Shown piece by piece: positions 10,992-23,236 of a DNA stretch of 64,000 nt (positions within the stretch are counted from its first letter, which is position 1; each line of letters begins with the position of its first letter). Origin of the DNA: Poa pratensis (taxonomy: Eukaryota > Streptophyta > Magnoliopsida > Poales > Poaceae). The notes under the pieces are model-generated. The model made no database searches, was not told the origin of the DNA, and saw only the letters and a program-made list of their open reading frames with translations. Made by a program: the position numbers and the translations under genes. The stretch is taken from contig CAMZMU010000027.1 of NCBI GenBank assembly GCA_947311845.1, positions 43,984,853 through 44,048,852 on the forward strand. The letters run 5' to 3'.

Positions 10992-13392
10992 CTATTCGGA
11001 GTCCATGTGAGCGCCAATCACAGCCGTCTTGGAGGAGTCGCCCTTGACCAGCGGGATGCGCTTGGTCTCCTGAGCCGACTGGAACTTGTCGCGGCTGTCC
11101 AGAGTCGGCTTCTTGACGATGGTCATGTCATTGGGGTCGACTTGGAGCTTAGCTTCTCCAACTGTTCCGAGGCGATGACGGACTCGGCGTACACCGCGTT
11201 GCCCTTCTCGCACTCGATGGCACGGTCGATGTCGCCGCTGACGGTGATGATGCCGTTGTGACCCGACATCTTCAGCTTGAGATAGGTGTAGCAGGGCCTT
11301 GCCCTTGACCTGTGGGGCGACGACCAAGGCGAATTTGCCCGGGTAGTCGACTCGAGGAGGGTGGTCTTGCCGACTCCAGGTGATCGGCTGCTCCGACCAT
11401 ATCAACCACTGCGACACATCCGGCAAGGTTGCGTGGACAGCGCGGCTGATGATCTTCTCCTCCCGCTTGGAGTCGAGGCCGACGAAGGTGTGGCCCATGA
11501 AGCCGGCAGTGGGCGGCATTCCCGACTGCGGCTCCTCGTCTTCATCGCCTTCCGGAGTTCGTTTCTTCGCTCCGGTCTTGGCCTTGATGATCTCGGCCGT
11601 CCAGCTACACTCGTCAGTCGTGTGAGCTGCGGGTTTGCCAGGCAAGTTGTGATACCTGCATGGCATGGCCAGGATCTCCGCGGTTGTGAGCTTCTTGCGC
11701 GGCTGGTTGCTGCGCTGGCTCTTGAAGCCGCGTCCTCCTGCGGATGCGACGGCGACGAGGTCGGAGCCACCATCACCCTTGCGCTTCTGGGCGCTAGAGT
11801 TCCTGGCTTGGGGCTTGCCCTTGCTCCGGTTTCCCTTCTTGTCGTCGTCTTCTTCCTCCGAGTCGTCCTTGGTGGTGTCGGAATCGGCGTACTTGTGTAC
11901 GATGGAGAGCAGCTGCCCCATCGTCATGTCTCCTTTGTGGGAGCGCCTCAGCTTTTGCCTGAGCGACTCGAACGTGGTGTTGTACTCGAGGTGAGAATGC
12001 ACCGTGTCGACGCTGAGATGTTCAGCCGAGTTAATCAGGTCAGCAACTTGGCGATACCACTTCCTAGTGGACTCGCCGTCCTTCTGGACGCAGCGCTCAA
12101 CCTCTTCAACTCGCCCCAGGAATTAATGCTATTCCTGGGGAGGTTGTTCAGCCATGTGCGCGCGGTTCCCTCCAGCATGAGGGGAAAGTAACGGGCACAA
12201 CAGAGCGAGGATGCGCCCAGGTCTCCGGGTTCATGGAGGCGTTGTACTTGGGCGCCTCCCTCTGCCCTTTGAAGCTGCTGGGGAAGCGCTCGCTACGGAC
12301 GGCGGGTCCGAAGCATCGCGGGCCAACGTCATCGTCGTCGTGGCGAGCCGCTTCGCCGCGCTTGTCGTTGAGGTGGAGGCGCAGGTCTGGGGCGGAGTGG
12401 TTTGAGCGCGCCTGAGCGTGGTTGTTCTTGATGGTGTGTCGGGTGTCGTTGCGGGCTAGGCGAGGCGGGTTGCCTCCTGCCGCGTTGCTAGACACGGTCG
12501 GCTCTTCATGACTGCTCCGAGGTGGCGGCTGTGCTGCGCCTTGCCTTGGCGAGTTGTTCGCAGGGCTTTGATGGGCAGAGGAGGCCGCCCTCTCGCTGGC
12601 CGGCTGCCTAGAGTACAGCCGGCCGTCGGAGTGGGACATGTTCTCCTGCAGCTCCAGGGCCTTCTCCACCAGTCGGCGTCACTTGCTCCAGAAAGGGTTT
12701 TCCTTCACGTGCAACCTCTTGAATAGGGAGGCGGCAGCCGTCATGCAGTCCATAGGAGTGCTGAAGACCGCAAGGTCGTCGTCATCGTTGTTCCTTGCTG
12801 CGGGTGGCAGCGTGGGAGCCGTCGTCCGAGGAGGCGGACGAGGTGCTGGAGGCTGCATAGGCTACCGGGGTTGCTGGGGAGCTTGGTGCGAGGCCCCAGG
12901 TCGGGACCTGTCGCATTCCTCGCGCTGCCTCTGGATCTCGCTCTCTCGAGCGAAGTCGTTGTTGAGGGCACGAGTCGCGGCTCCGGATTGGAGCCGAGAC
13001 TTGCTCTTCCTGTGCTGCTCGGTCACTGCGGAGAGAGCAGTCGCCTGGGCGTCGATGGCCTGCTCCTTTATGCGGAGCTCTTCCTTCTGCCGAGCCATGT
13101 CTCGACGGATCTCCTCGAGCTGAGGGGCCAGGTTGACGACGTTCAGGGGCGTGACGGGAACATCAAGCGGGTCATTGGTCTGACCAGCCTGTGCCCGTAA
13201 GGCGGCGAGCGACTCGTCGCGTTCCTTCTCCCGCTGGATCTGCTCGCGGCGAGTCTTCTCACGGTGCGCCTGGCCGCGCTGCGCCTTCTCACGCGCTTGT
13301 CTCCACGCGTCGGGGTCGCTGGTGGCGGTGTTAGCCGCCTGTCCAGCCATGTAGATGGTAGCCGGAGTCGCCAAGAAATCATTCAGGTGCAA
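10992..13392 (-). pseudogene. Tat-type gag, disabled
   Basis: The N-terminal part (13392-12862) is rich in charged, coiled-coil-like sequence (EKTRREQIQREKERDESLAA). The middle (12669-12148) is low-complexity and polar. The C-terminal part (12002-10992) has acidic and basic clusters and a Cys/His segment (PCRYHNLPGKPAAHTTDECS) like the knuckle of Tat gags. The three parts lie in different frames separated by stops, so the gene is decayed. The very long plus-strand ORFs opposite (such as 11361-12191) are GC-rich shadows. Confidence 0.55.
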
Positions 13393-14017
13393 TCTTTCTT
13401 CATCGAGAAGAAGACATCGTACACACTCACACCATGCACCCGTGACACCAAGAAATCCTTGTTCATTCTATAGCGTAGCCGAAAATCTCTTTGGAGTAAA
13501 TGTTGGCATGTCGATAAAAATATTTTAGTGTATAGCATGCAATGAGTCTCCATCGTCTGACTTGGTTTAGTCTTGCTTCTCACTTCGAACCTCCACATTT
13601 CGAAAAAGATAGGGTCGTGGACTTGTGGTTGTGCCAGAAAAGACGGCACAGCTCATACCGCAGTCCAACGCTCGGCAGATATATTAGGGCCCACATGTAA
13701 GGGAGGTAGCACCGAATAGATTCTATTCTGAGAGCTGTTCGCCCCAAGAAAAAAGAGCTATTCCCCGAATATTCCGTCCGTCAACTTGTCTCGTGGGAGC
13801 ATACGATTCGTGGGTGCATACGATTCCCGTCACGAACTCCAAAGAAAAACAGAGGATACTTCATGGCGTGACGGAAAGAAAAGGCGGGAGCGAACAGAGC
13901 GAGAGGTCGCGCCGTCATCTCTCCCATCCCCTCCCCTCTGCTCCGTCGGAAGTCGGAACCCAGCTCGCCTCGCTTCCCACCGTTACTGGGCAGCGCGGCG
14001 GAGGAAGAAGCAGCACC
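13393..14017 (+). promoter_or_regulatory. upstream region of the GDPD gene
   Basis: It holds the edge of the Tat debris (to about 13650), then unique sequence turning GC-rich near 13880-14000, as is common in grass 5' UTRs. A purine-rich GAGGAAGAAG lies just before the ATG. No certain TATA box was identified. Confidence 0.4.
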
Positions 14018-17000
14018 ATGAGCCCTTCTGTCCGTAAGTCCCCCTCAACTCCTCTTCGATTCGGTGGTTCTTGCCCCCAATGCTTTATCGCCGCACCGAT
14101 CTATCGAACCTGTCGCGATGTTCAGGGGGTGAATTGAGGCGATTCATGATGCAGCAATTAGGCAATGGCTGCTGTTTTGTTCAGCTTATTAGGCAATGGT
14201 TGTACTAGAGTTTCGGGTTGATGGCTACCAGCCAATGAAATTAGCTCTGGGGTTACTTATTTATCTGTAGGCTGTAGCTCGTCTGCTCGATTCTGTACAG
14301 TTTCCACCGTGTTAGTGCTGTAGGGAATTATTGGCGGTTCTTTTTTTAGATTCGGTACTATTTTTGGTTAGTAATGGCCGTTTTGTGCTTTTCTACGATG
14401 CTGCTACATACTATTTGTGAGGAAACTGTGTAAACGGTGGTTTGGGTCAGGAAATTGGACCGGGATACTTATTTCTAGACTGGAGGTGTAGATTGTAATG
14501 GAAGCTTTGGCTCTCCGACTTTTCTTCATTTGATATGTTTCTGCTATGTACAAATATGCCAATGAAGCTCTGAAATATGTACCCAACGTCGGGATAGCTG
14601 ACAGGTTCATTTAGTGAACTACAAATATGCTTTCTCGCCACACTGATTTATCGAACCCATCGCAACCATCTATCGATCTATCTGACTATCTCCGCAGTCC
14701 GCACAGATCTAAAATATTTTAAGATGTCGTATTGTAGCTGCATTTCCTGTTTGCACATAAGCCTGTCATGTATTTAATTTGTGTTGCCATCCATGGCAGG
14801 TTATATTCCCTTTCTTCTTCTGCTACTGTTACATGTGGTCATTGCTAGACCATTCTACCCACTGCCAAGTAAGAATGGTAATGAGGAGAAGAAGCCTCTA
14901 CAGACATTTCGACCATATAACATTGCTCACCGTGGGTCAAACGGGGAAATCCCTGAGGAAACAACAGCTGCTTACCTGGTACAGCTCACAGAACTGATAT
15001 AACGTAAAAAAACTATTCTTTATGTGTATGGGATGTGGTACTTTCGTTAAGAGGATACTCCATTTGATGATTACATATCATTACACTGAATATGGCAAAT
15101 GCTACTAAACTCAATTCTGATAAGTTTCTATCATGCGATCTTTCACATTGGAAAACTAGATTAACAGATTTCACATTAAAAAAAACTGTTGCAGAGAGCT
15201 ATTGAAGAAGGTGCAGATTTTATAGAGACAGACATCCTTGCTAGCAAAGATGGGGCATTGATCTGCTTTCATGATGTAACACTTGATGAAATGACTGATG
15301 TTTCCAGCCGTAAGGAGTTCGCCAATCGAAAGAGAACCTACGAGGTGGAATGGCTAAATGTTACAGGATGGTTTGTAGGTATGTTTATTCTAACCAGCCC
15401 TGATTTCCTCATCCATCTCTGTAAATATTTGTAGGTATATGTTGGCAGCATCAAAGTAAGAAGTATGATGCGACAAAGCATCTCATTATAAATTCCTGGA
15501 CTTTGTTTTAAAATAAATAATTTCCTGGACTCAAATTTAGGAAGCTCTTATGTTTGAAACTAATTTGTGCATGATTTCCTAGTACCTTCACCTGGTGCAT
15601 TCTACCAGGATTTCTGTTATACTCCCTACGTTACATAATATAAGATGTTTTAGGGATTCCAATGCGGACTACATATGGAGCAAAATGACGAATCAAGAAT
15701 AACCTAAAGAGGCTTATATTTAGAGGGAGTAGTATTCTATGGAATGCAATGAACTAATAAGCATCCAGTAGCAATACTGACCATGGCTCACAAGCATAGA
15801 ATGCATAAATCTCTTTGGTTGGTTAAGCATGGCAAGATCATATTGGTTGATCTATGCTGCTACAGAGCTGGCCTATCTGCATATTACTATAATGGAATTG
15901 TAAACCTGTGAAACTGTTGGTTCTTGATTTTTCAAGCTAATAATTAGTTGTTCATATGTATGCAGTGGACTTCACACTTGAGGAGCTTAAAACACTGAAA
16001 TTGAAGCAGCGATACCCATTCAGGGATCAACAATATAATGGTATGTGGATGTGTCCTTGAGCATTTTCTATTCTTTTTCTGACCATGATCACTGCGCAAG
16101 ACATTATCCTCTCTATGAATCACGCTGTACTGCCAAAGATCAATTTATGGTTTTGTAAAATGGATCAATTTAGGGCCTCGTAAAAAGAGACCAGTTAATT
16201 ATAAGAGATGTGTATGAGGCCTTCTCCAAAATTGTTCTAATATTTTTTCAGAAGTAGCATGATCTTAGTGTTACTAGATAAGTTTTCTCTTATCTAAGAT
16301 AACTAAATACATGAACTAATCTGAAAGATGCAATCTGATGGCATATTTGCAATTTAAGAATCATCTATTTTATTTTCTGTATATGCAGGTAAATTTTCAA
16401 TCATCACATTTGAAGAATTTATTTCAATTGCCTTAGATGCAAGCAGAACCGTTGGGATATATCCAGAGATTAAAGATCCAGTTCTTATCAACAAGCATGT
16501 AAGTCCCACTGTTCTCAAGAAGCACTGGGTGCACTAAGGATTCTCATCATTCTCTAATAAAATATTTTCTGGCAAGAAAGTAGTCTTAGAAGGTCAGCTT
16601 TTGCAAGGTTCGTTTGATACATACGTGTAGAAAACAATGCAGGATCTCATATATTTACCTAAAATACTTCACCTTGACTTTGATGCGCCGAACAATGCAA
16701 GAACTTCAAATTTGTTCAGTACAATCTTAGGCAAAGTTTTCAACTTCTGGAGTGCTGTAAGCAATGAGCTTGTATTCTACTCTTTGACAGGTCAAATGGG
16801 CAGATGGAAAGACGTTTGAGGACAAATTTGTGGATACCTTACTAAAGTATGGATATGGAGGACAATATATGTCAGAGAATTGGCTTAAACAGCCATTGTT
16901 TATACAATCCTTTGCGCCCACTTCCCTTGTACATGTATCAAAATTGACAGACTCTCCTAAGATCTTTCTGATCGATGATTTCACAATCAGAACACAAGAC

Positions 17001-18085
17001 ACAAATCAGGTACAAATCTTTTCTAGTGAAATGTATCTGGATGGATGGACTAACATCTGAGCTTTTGGTGAAATGTACAAAAAAATTGGTTGTATGAAAG
17101 GAACGTAAATTTTATGTCTGGATGGATGGACTAACATCTGAGCTTTTGGTGCTTCAGCAGAACCATCTTACTGTATGGATATGCTGATGTTATTTTTAAT
17201 GCTTGCAGTCATACTGGGAAATCACTTCAGATGTCTACCTTACATATATTAGTAACTATGTTGTGGGCCTGGGTCCATGGAAAGATACTATTGTTCCAGC
17301 TGCAAATAACTATTTGATGGCACCATCTGATCTTGTTGCAAGAGCACACGCTCATAATCTCCAGGTGATTTTTTTTTTGTATTCCTTACAATTGTTTGGA
17401 GTTACTACAACATAAATTCAGACCAGATTCAACACTTGTTTTGTTTAATACTATGTCTTTGGTCGGTCTGAAAGTCTGAACCACCAGAAGAACCCAATGA
17501 AACCTCATGCTTGTCTTTTTTTTTTATCTCATGAGCATTGACTAATCAGTACCTGAATGCATTGGAACAGAACACATAACCAAGCTGCTAATATCTCCAC
17601 CAGGAAATCTCCTCCGTGTCCGGATCCTGACCATGTCATGTACTGAATTCAGATAGAATTAATCGTTGCAGTAGAGTCTCATAAGCTCAATTTTAACTAT
17701 CATTAGGGCATTACTCTGCTATAGTACTATATATGCTCTTGATTCCTGAACGACTAAATTGCTGCCCAAATATGGTGTCACCTACATTATCCATCCCAGG
17801 CAGTTTGTACCTGGACACGTGTTAAACTGCATCCTGTTGTTTCTGCAGGTACACCCTTATACGTACAGAAATGAGAATCAGTTCCTGCACTTCAACTTTC
17901 ATCAGGATCCCTATGCTGAATACGATTTCTGGATAAACAAGGTGGGGGTTGATGGACTATTCACAGATTTCGCGGGAAGCGTACACCAGTACCAGGAACT
18001 GATATCTCCGCACCCGAAGGACGCAACTGCGAACAACCTCCTAGTAAAAATTTCTCAGATGATCGCAGCATATGAAGGTCTCTGA
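14018..18085 (+). CDS. GDPD: glycerophosphodiester phosphodiesterase (GDPD family, secreted or vacuolar type)
   Basis: The family hydrolyses glycerophosphodiesters to glycerol-3-phosphate and an alcohol, and in plants it is linked to phosphate recycling. Eight exons join in frame with GT-AG introns: 14018-14033, 14800-14978, 15195-15378, 15966-16040, 16389-16498, 16791-17009, 17209-17364 and 17849-18085, giving 391 aa, close to Arabidopsis GDPD5/6-type proteins. A hydrophobic signal peptide follows MSPSVRY (residues 8-21). Catalytic motifs are intact: HRG at 49-51 with GEIPEET, ETD at 76-78, FHD at 90-92 and YPEIKDP further on. The first coding exon is only 16 bp, so the start depends on that splice. 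A Stowaway MITE lies in intron 3. A Helitron-like insertion begins about 100 bp after the stop, so the 3' UTR may be altered. Confidence 0.93.
15622..15729. mobile_element. Stowaway MITE in GDPD intron 3, 108 bp
   Basis: Termini CTCCCTACGTTAC and, inverted, CTCCCTCTAAATATAAG, flanked by TA on both sides. This matches the Tc1/mariner-derived Stowaway pattern. It lies between exons 3 and 4 and does not touch splice sites. Confidence 0.7.
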
Positions 18086-18188
18086 ATAAGTTTGTGTTGC
18101 TGATAATCCTCCCATGTTCGGCCGATTGATACGAAAGACCAAATGAGTCATCAATTCACGGTCCGTGTGGAACCAGGAAGGCCACAAA

Positions 18189-20368
18189 CTACTATTAAAA
18201 GAGCAAACTTGTGTTGTTGGGATACTTTAAATCTGGACCGTTCAATATCCGATCAAACGGCCCAGATCGTTCCAATGTTTGACAACTCAACATTGTCCGT
18301 TTTGGACTGTTTTGCTCTCCCACCAATTACATAATACGACCAAATTGCCACCACCAAACGATTGCCACCGCTAAAAAGAAAAGAAAACGACGGAGCAAGC
18401 GGAGGGACCGCGTTGATGCGCTGTCACAGCTCGGCCAGTAATTACGGAGGAGCAGCGGTGTGAAGAACGGCAGGTACTTCCCACGGCGCGGCCGGCGGGA
18501 CAGACGACGCCCGCCCAGGCGGCGCAGGGTCTGCCCTGTCCGGCCAGTCCCGCGCGCGCACGCACAGGGACGTGCGGAACCCGTGGAGCGCGTCGAGATC
18601 CTGCGGCCGGAGCGGCTGCCCCTGGCCCTGTTGGGCGAGCGCCGCGGATGAGAGCAACAGCAGGCGGAGGAGTACGGCCAACTGGCGAAGCCGCGGCGTG
18701 GGAGCATGGGGAAGAGGTGCTGTGGCTGCAGCGGAGTGGGTGTGTGAGGTAGCGGTAGCGGAAGCTATGGGACGGGGTGGTGTTGTGGACTTGTGGTCTG
18801 TGTCATGGCGCGCCCATGGCGGCGCGCAAGGTGTTTGGTATTTTGGGTGGCCGATTTCCTCGCCGGTCAGCGTCTGGAGAAGCAACCAAGTTGACCACGG
18901 GCAGACGCGAGTGCACGTCCGCGTTGTGACCCCCTGGAGCCCCGCGTCCGCTCGAGGCATGGAGCAGCGCGTGCTGGTGGCGAGTAGGAGGCACGCCGGC
19001 CAGGTCCGTCGCTGCCCCGCGGTCTGCAGCCACGTCCTCGACCACCTGGACCATCTGGAGGCCCCCGTGTCCGCGTTGTAACCGCGTTAAACTGCAGGTT
19101 TGCTGCTGGCTGATTTTGATCTGTGGTGTGCTGCTAGCTAATGTCCTGTGCAGTGTACACGCACAGCAGATTGGTACTGCTAGCTGAGTGCTGATATGTG
19201 GTAGATGAATGCCGATGTGTGCTAGCTAATTTTTTTTTTGTCGATTTGCAATGTCAAAATTTGGTCTGCAGTTTGCAATACCGATATGTGCTAGCTGAAT
19301 AATTTGATGTCCATATGAAGTTTGTTTTGGGGAATATCCATTGATGAAGGATAGTCTTTTTGACTATGCATTTTCATGGAACTTATAAGTTGTTTATCCT
19401 ATTAACCAAGATGCTTAGACACCTAGGTTAATTAACTTGCATGTTCTCCCGAGTATCCATGATCGGACTTTTTTCCTTCTCATCATGCAAGTATATTGGA
19501 GGTAAGTCGTTAATGCTTCAGGTCAGTTAAATGTTGCTTCACTTTCGATTTTAAAAGATTGGAGGGTAGATGGAGTACGTGTACTTCTTAAAAGATTGAG
19601 AAAGAATTGTCCCGTAAAACATTGACAGGATTTTAGTTAATGAAAATGAGAATTGTTTGATTAATTAAAAAGGAGTCTACTTTGGCTTTTTAACAGGGTT
19701 TTTTCGTCAAAGAACTGCCTAGCTCGGAAGTATTCTTAGAACTTTACTCCATGCAGGATATATTCTACATGCATAGATCCTGGTTAGGACTCATTACACA
19801 GCCTGAACAAGTATATCCGTATAAATAATGACCTTTACTCCATGAACATCAATTTTGGAATACCAGAACAAATATCCACAGAAGCAAGACCCTTTTGCTG
19901 ATGTCACCAATTATGTGCCACAATCAAAACAAAACAACATGTTCAGTAGACCTACCTAGGAGTCCCTCTACAACAAATTGTGTATCTACTATAACGAAGG
20001 GAAACAAAGGTCCATCGTCGCACCCTGCATAAACCATTATTTGTTTGTAATATTATTTTCTTTAATCACTTAAGGTTTACTTAATTGTCAGCTCATAGTC
20101 AGAAATCTTGAGGTGATGAAATCCATCTATACTCCCACATGAGTAATAACAAGCGTCCCAAACGGTGGAAATACTTCAGATGCTAATCATACCATATATG
20201 CTGACAGTACTCTTTTCAAGGAGAATACTTGGGTAGAATGCATGAAAAAAACTCATAAAATAGAGAGAGGGCATCATCAATTTCTTTCACTTCCGATGGA
20301 AAGCTGATCCAAATTTCAAATGCATTAGTTGATTTATGAGACGTGCATTGCACATGCACGGTTACTAG
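18189..20368 (+). mobile_element. Helitron (non-autonomous, with captured gene fragment)
   Basis: The 3' terminus is a hairpin (GTGCAT at 20343-20348 with ATGCAC at 20354-20359), five bases, CTAG at 20365-20368, then a host T. A plausible 5' terminus starts CTACTATTAAAAGAG at 18189 after a host A, one base short of the canonical TC start. The A^T flanks fit Helitron targets. No Rep/helicase is present. GC-rich sequence at 18360-19080 looks like a captured gene piece; the rest is AT-rich filler. The 5' boundary is less sure than the 3' end. Confidence 0.55.
18442..18707 (-). pseudogene. captured N-terminal fragment of an LRR receptor-like protein
   Basis: The minus strand encodes a signal-peptide-like stretch (RLRQLAVLLRLLLLSSAALA) followed by QPLRPQDLDALHGFRTSL and, after a frame change, PCAAWAGVVCPAGRAVG. 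This is the layout of the N-terminal cap of plant LRR receptor kinases (signal peptide, LxALxxF, W-x-G-V-x-C). No leucine-rich repeats or kinase follow. It lies wholly within the proposed Helitron, which would explain a foreign gene piece. Parent gene not identified. Confidence 0.4.
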
Positions 20369-20839
20369 TATACCTAAACCATTAAACCCCCGAATTTCGA
20401 GGGGAAATTTATTATCACAATACTAATCTTTCTAGAAGGTATAACAGAAGAAGCTGTAAGTTGTAACAGTTGGTTCAGTGCTTATCCGATGGGATGTAGC
20501 CATTGGACAATCTGCCAAGTTGGCATGTTTATATGTACAAGTGGAATGCATTTCAGCATTTTTTAACAAACAGTTTGCGCAACTGACCTGCTGTTCGACT
20601 TGTGCCCGGAGGTGAGTGATCAGTGATCACTTGATCTGGCAGCCACAGCGGGTGTGTTTGTTGGTTGTTGCGTTGTCCCTATCACTTCTCATTGGGAAGG
20701 AACCGGTCTTCCTCCTCTCCTTTGGGTAGATATTTCCTCACCAATCTTAATGCAGGTGGAGGGATAAGCTGCAGATGACGACCAAACGAAAATGTTTCAG
20801 GACAGCCTTTTAAGGATAAAGATTTCAGGCCACACAGGA
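20369..20839 (+). promoter_or_regulatory. upstream region of CRR7
   Basis: Unique sequence between the Helitron end and the CRR7 start. It would hold the promoter and 5' UTR. No TATA box stands out. Confidence 0.35.
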
Positions 20840-22414
20840 ATGATGGAGGCGGCGGCTCTGGCTCGGCTGCCGGAGTATGCCTCCACTAGCGCACTGCTCA
20901 CAGGTAATGGCTACTATTCTCACTTCTCACTCTTGTCATTTGCTAAAGAGTGGGAAAATTGTAGCCTTTGCTTGAAGTAGGCAGCATCCTGATTTCTGTA
21001 GTTTATGTTTCAAAGTTCAGCGAACTGAGTCTTCTCCTCCTTGTTCAAGTTGCACAGTACATCAAACACTTGCCATGCCATATTTCTCTAGTCCACAAGC
21101 AAACTGTGTAGGCACTAGGCACTAGATTGCATCATTGAATCAAGGTTAGGTGATAAGAATTCTAAGATTTTTTATACGTATCTGCAGTAAGTCTCATTTA
21201 GTCAACTTCTAACCCAGTCGCCGCTATTCCAATAGGTATGGTATCCTAAATTTTGTAGTCAACCGTAGAAAATATGTCCACGCTAGCACTATTGCGGTTG
21301 CTTGGACGATTTCGATGCTACTGTATTCTTATTGTACCCAGTACAATCTCGTCAGGTAATATCTGTAGAATTTGACTGCTAGTATTTAGTTCGCCCAAAA
21401 CCCTTTTGACCAAGACTTGCAACTTGGCCAAGAAATCCAGTTCCGTTCCGCACTCCAGCTTAGCCTGAGCATGACTAGCCGCAACTCCCAACTCTGCTGA
21501 GAACTATCACGGAAACACTGCTCTCGTTAGTCTTTAGTCAGTGAAATATCTCGGAGAGAGCTTGCTATAGCTAGCTTCCTTTTGTATGGGAATTTCAACA
21601 CCAGGCGTGCAGCCGGCACACCCCTACCTTTGAATTGAACGACTTTTGTTTCCAAGAGGAAAAAACGAGAGCATGCAATAGATCACACAATCATGGCAAC
21701 GAACCTCAGGTCACGTCAAATGATCCTCGTTTTCCATCATTAGTCAAAGCGTCAAACAGTGCTATTTCATTGTCTTTGAATTTTCTGGCGCGCCCACCAG
21801 GCCACCACTACCGATTCGATCTCACTCTCATCCGGTGTTGCGTGCAAACCGCATTCCCCCTCCATCGCAGCAGGCAAGAGATGGCCGTTACGCCGGAGGC
21901 GATCGCGCAAGGCCACGACGGCATTGGCAGCCTCTCCACCGCCCGCCAGAGCCGTGAGCTTCTCCACGGCGAGAATTCAACGACGCCATGGAACAAAGGT
22001 CAGAGCTCTATTCACCGTGGAACAGTCCAATATGTCCTTAGTATAATGTATTCTGACAGTCAGTCAATTAGTCGTGGCCCAAAGTTTCTAAGCTGTACTA
22101 TGTGTTGACTCTATATTTCTTGTGCTTGAATTCTGTTTCGGCAGTGCGCGGCAAGGAGGAGGCGTGCGGACATCCAGTCCGACACGTACGTGCTGCTGGA
22201 GCCCGGGATGGATGAGGAGTTCGTGTCCAAGGAGGAGCTGGAGGAGCGGCTGATGGGCTGGCTGGAGAGGTGGCCGGGCGGCGCGCTGCCGCCGGACCTC
22301 GCCAGGTTCGACACCCTCGACGACGCCGTCTCCTACCTCGTCCGGTCGGTGTGCGAGCTGGAGGTCGACGGCGAGGTGGGCTCCGTGCAGTGGTACCAGG
22401 TCCAGCTCGAATAG
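20840..22414 (+). CDS. CRR7: CRR7, chlororespiratory reduction 7, chloroplast NDH complex assembly factor
   Basis: CRR7 acts in the chloroplast stroma in assembling the NDH (ferredoxin-plastoquinone oxidoreductase) subcomplex A, used in cyclic electron flow. Three exons join in frame: 20840-20903, 21874-21998 and 22145-22414, giving 152 aa, near the 156 aa of Arabidopsis. Residues 1 to about 65 are rich in Arg, Ala and Ser and look like a transit peptide ([11 protein letters not shown] near its end). The conserved domain runs from [13 protein letters not shown] through [32 protein letters not shown] and [20 protein letters not shown] at the C terminus, typical of the family shared with cyanobacteria. 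Two in-frame ATGs stand side by side at 20840 and 20843. The exon 2 acceptor is a tandem CAGCAG. Confidence 0.9.
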
Positions 22415-23236
22415 CTGCTCTCTGGACTTCTGGCGCAGCACCGTAGCGAACGTTGCGTTCTCGCGTTCACTGTACTGCAACTATATGCATGTGGACGGAG
22501 TAGTTCCGGTGAACGAAAGTTTTGGCCCGATTCCGAATATATCATCATTTGGTGGTTTGGTGCTCCTGTGAACAAACGGAACACGCCGGTAATGTTCGGA
22601 GAAGTTGCGCTGTGTATGTTCGAAACAAGTCCAAGTCCTGGATAATGGTTGTTTGCTACGGACGGTGGCGTGCAAGGAGTTCACGGTCTCGGAGCCGGCG
22701 GCGAAGGAGAAAACATTGCCATCGACGCTGACGCCCCGGACTTCACGTCTCGACGAATAAACAATGAGAACAGGCCTCGTATTACACCGGCGGCGAGCAG
22801 TCGTGGCCGGACGGTCAGCGGAAGCCAGTCCAGTCCAGTACTCCTCCTGCTCCAGCACTGCTGAAAGCTCCCCCTTCCAGCCTTCCTCCGTTTATTTTCC
22901 ACAGGGTTCAAGAAAAGAAAGCCGGGAGCTTTTTTTGCCGTTAGAACAGAGAGAGACCCCCGGCGCCACGGCATCCGTTCCAATTCCATTCTACGGAGAC
23001 CGTTCTCCCGCAGTCTCTCTCGCTCCCCGTCGCCGTCCCCCTCCCCTTCTCCGGTTGACTGGACTCCACTGCACATCACCCTTCCCCCCCTCCCCTGGCC
23101 ACTCCAATTCCGGTCTTCCCATCTCTCTCTCTCTCTCTCTCTCCAACTGATTCAGCAATCTTGGGCTGCGCTGGCGGACTGGAGCACGGCCGCCGGGGAA
23201 AGCAACGCGGCGGCTCGTCTGTGGCGGCAGTGACCG
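22415..23236 (+). promoter_or_regulatory. CRR7 3' flank and EXO70 promoter/5' UTR
   Basis: About 0.8 kb between the CRR7 stop and the proposed donor of the EXO70 leader intron. A CT dinucleotide tract lies at about 23122-23143, a feature often seen in plant 5' UTRs. Overlapping ORFs on both strands show no domain. Confidence 0.45.

Larger units (their letters stand above)
9681..13392 (-). mobile_element. Tat-type Ty3/Gypsy element, broken
   Basis: On the minus strand gag (13392 to 10992) is followed by reverse transcriptase (10928 to 9688). The pol is cut off at 9681 before RNase H, part of which reappears at 5870-5761. Tat lineage is inferred from motifs such as HPEWLANPVLVLKKNG and TGLNKACPKDPF. 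Frameshifts and stops are frequent. Its LTRs were not found. Confidence 0.7.

Noticed and set aside
11361..12191. 276-aa plus-strand ORF opposite the Tat gag
   Set aside because: It lies antisense to recognisable gag sequence with high GC content and shows no domain; a shadow ORF.
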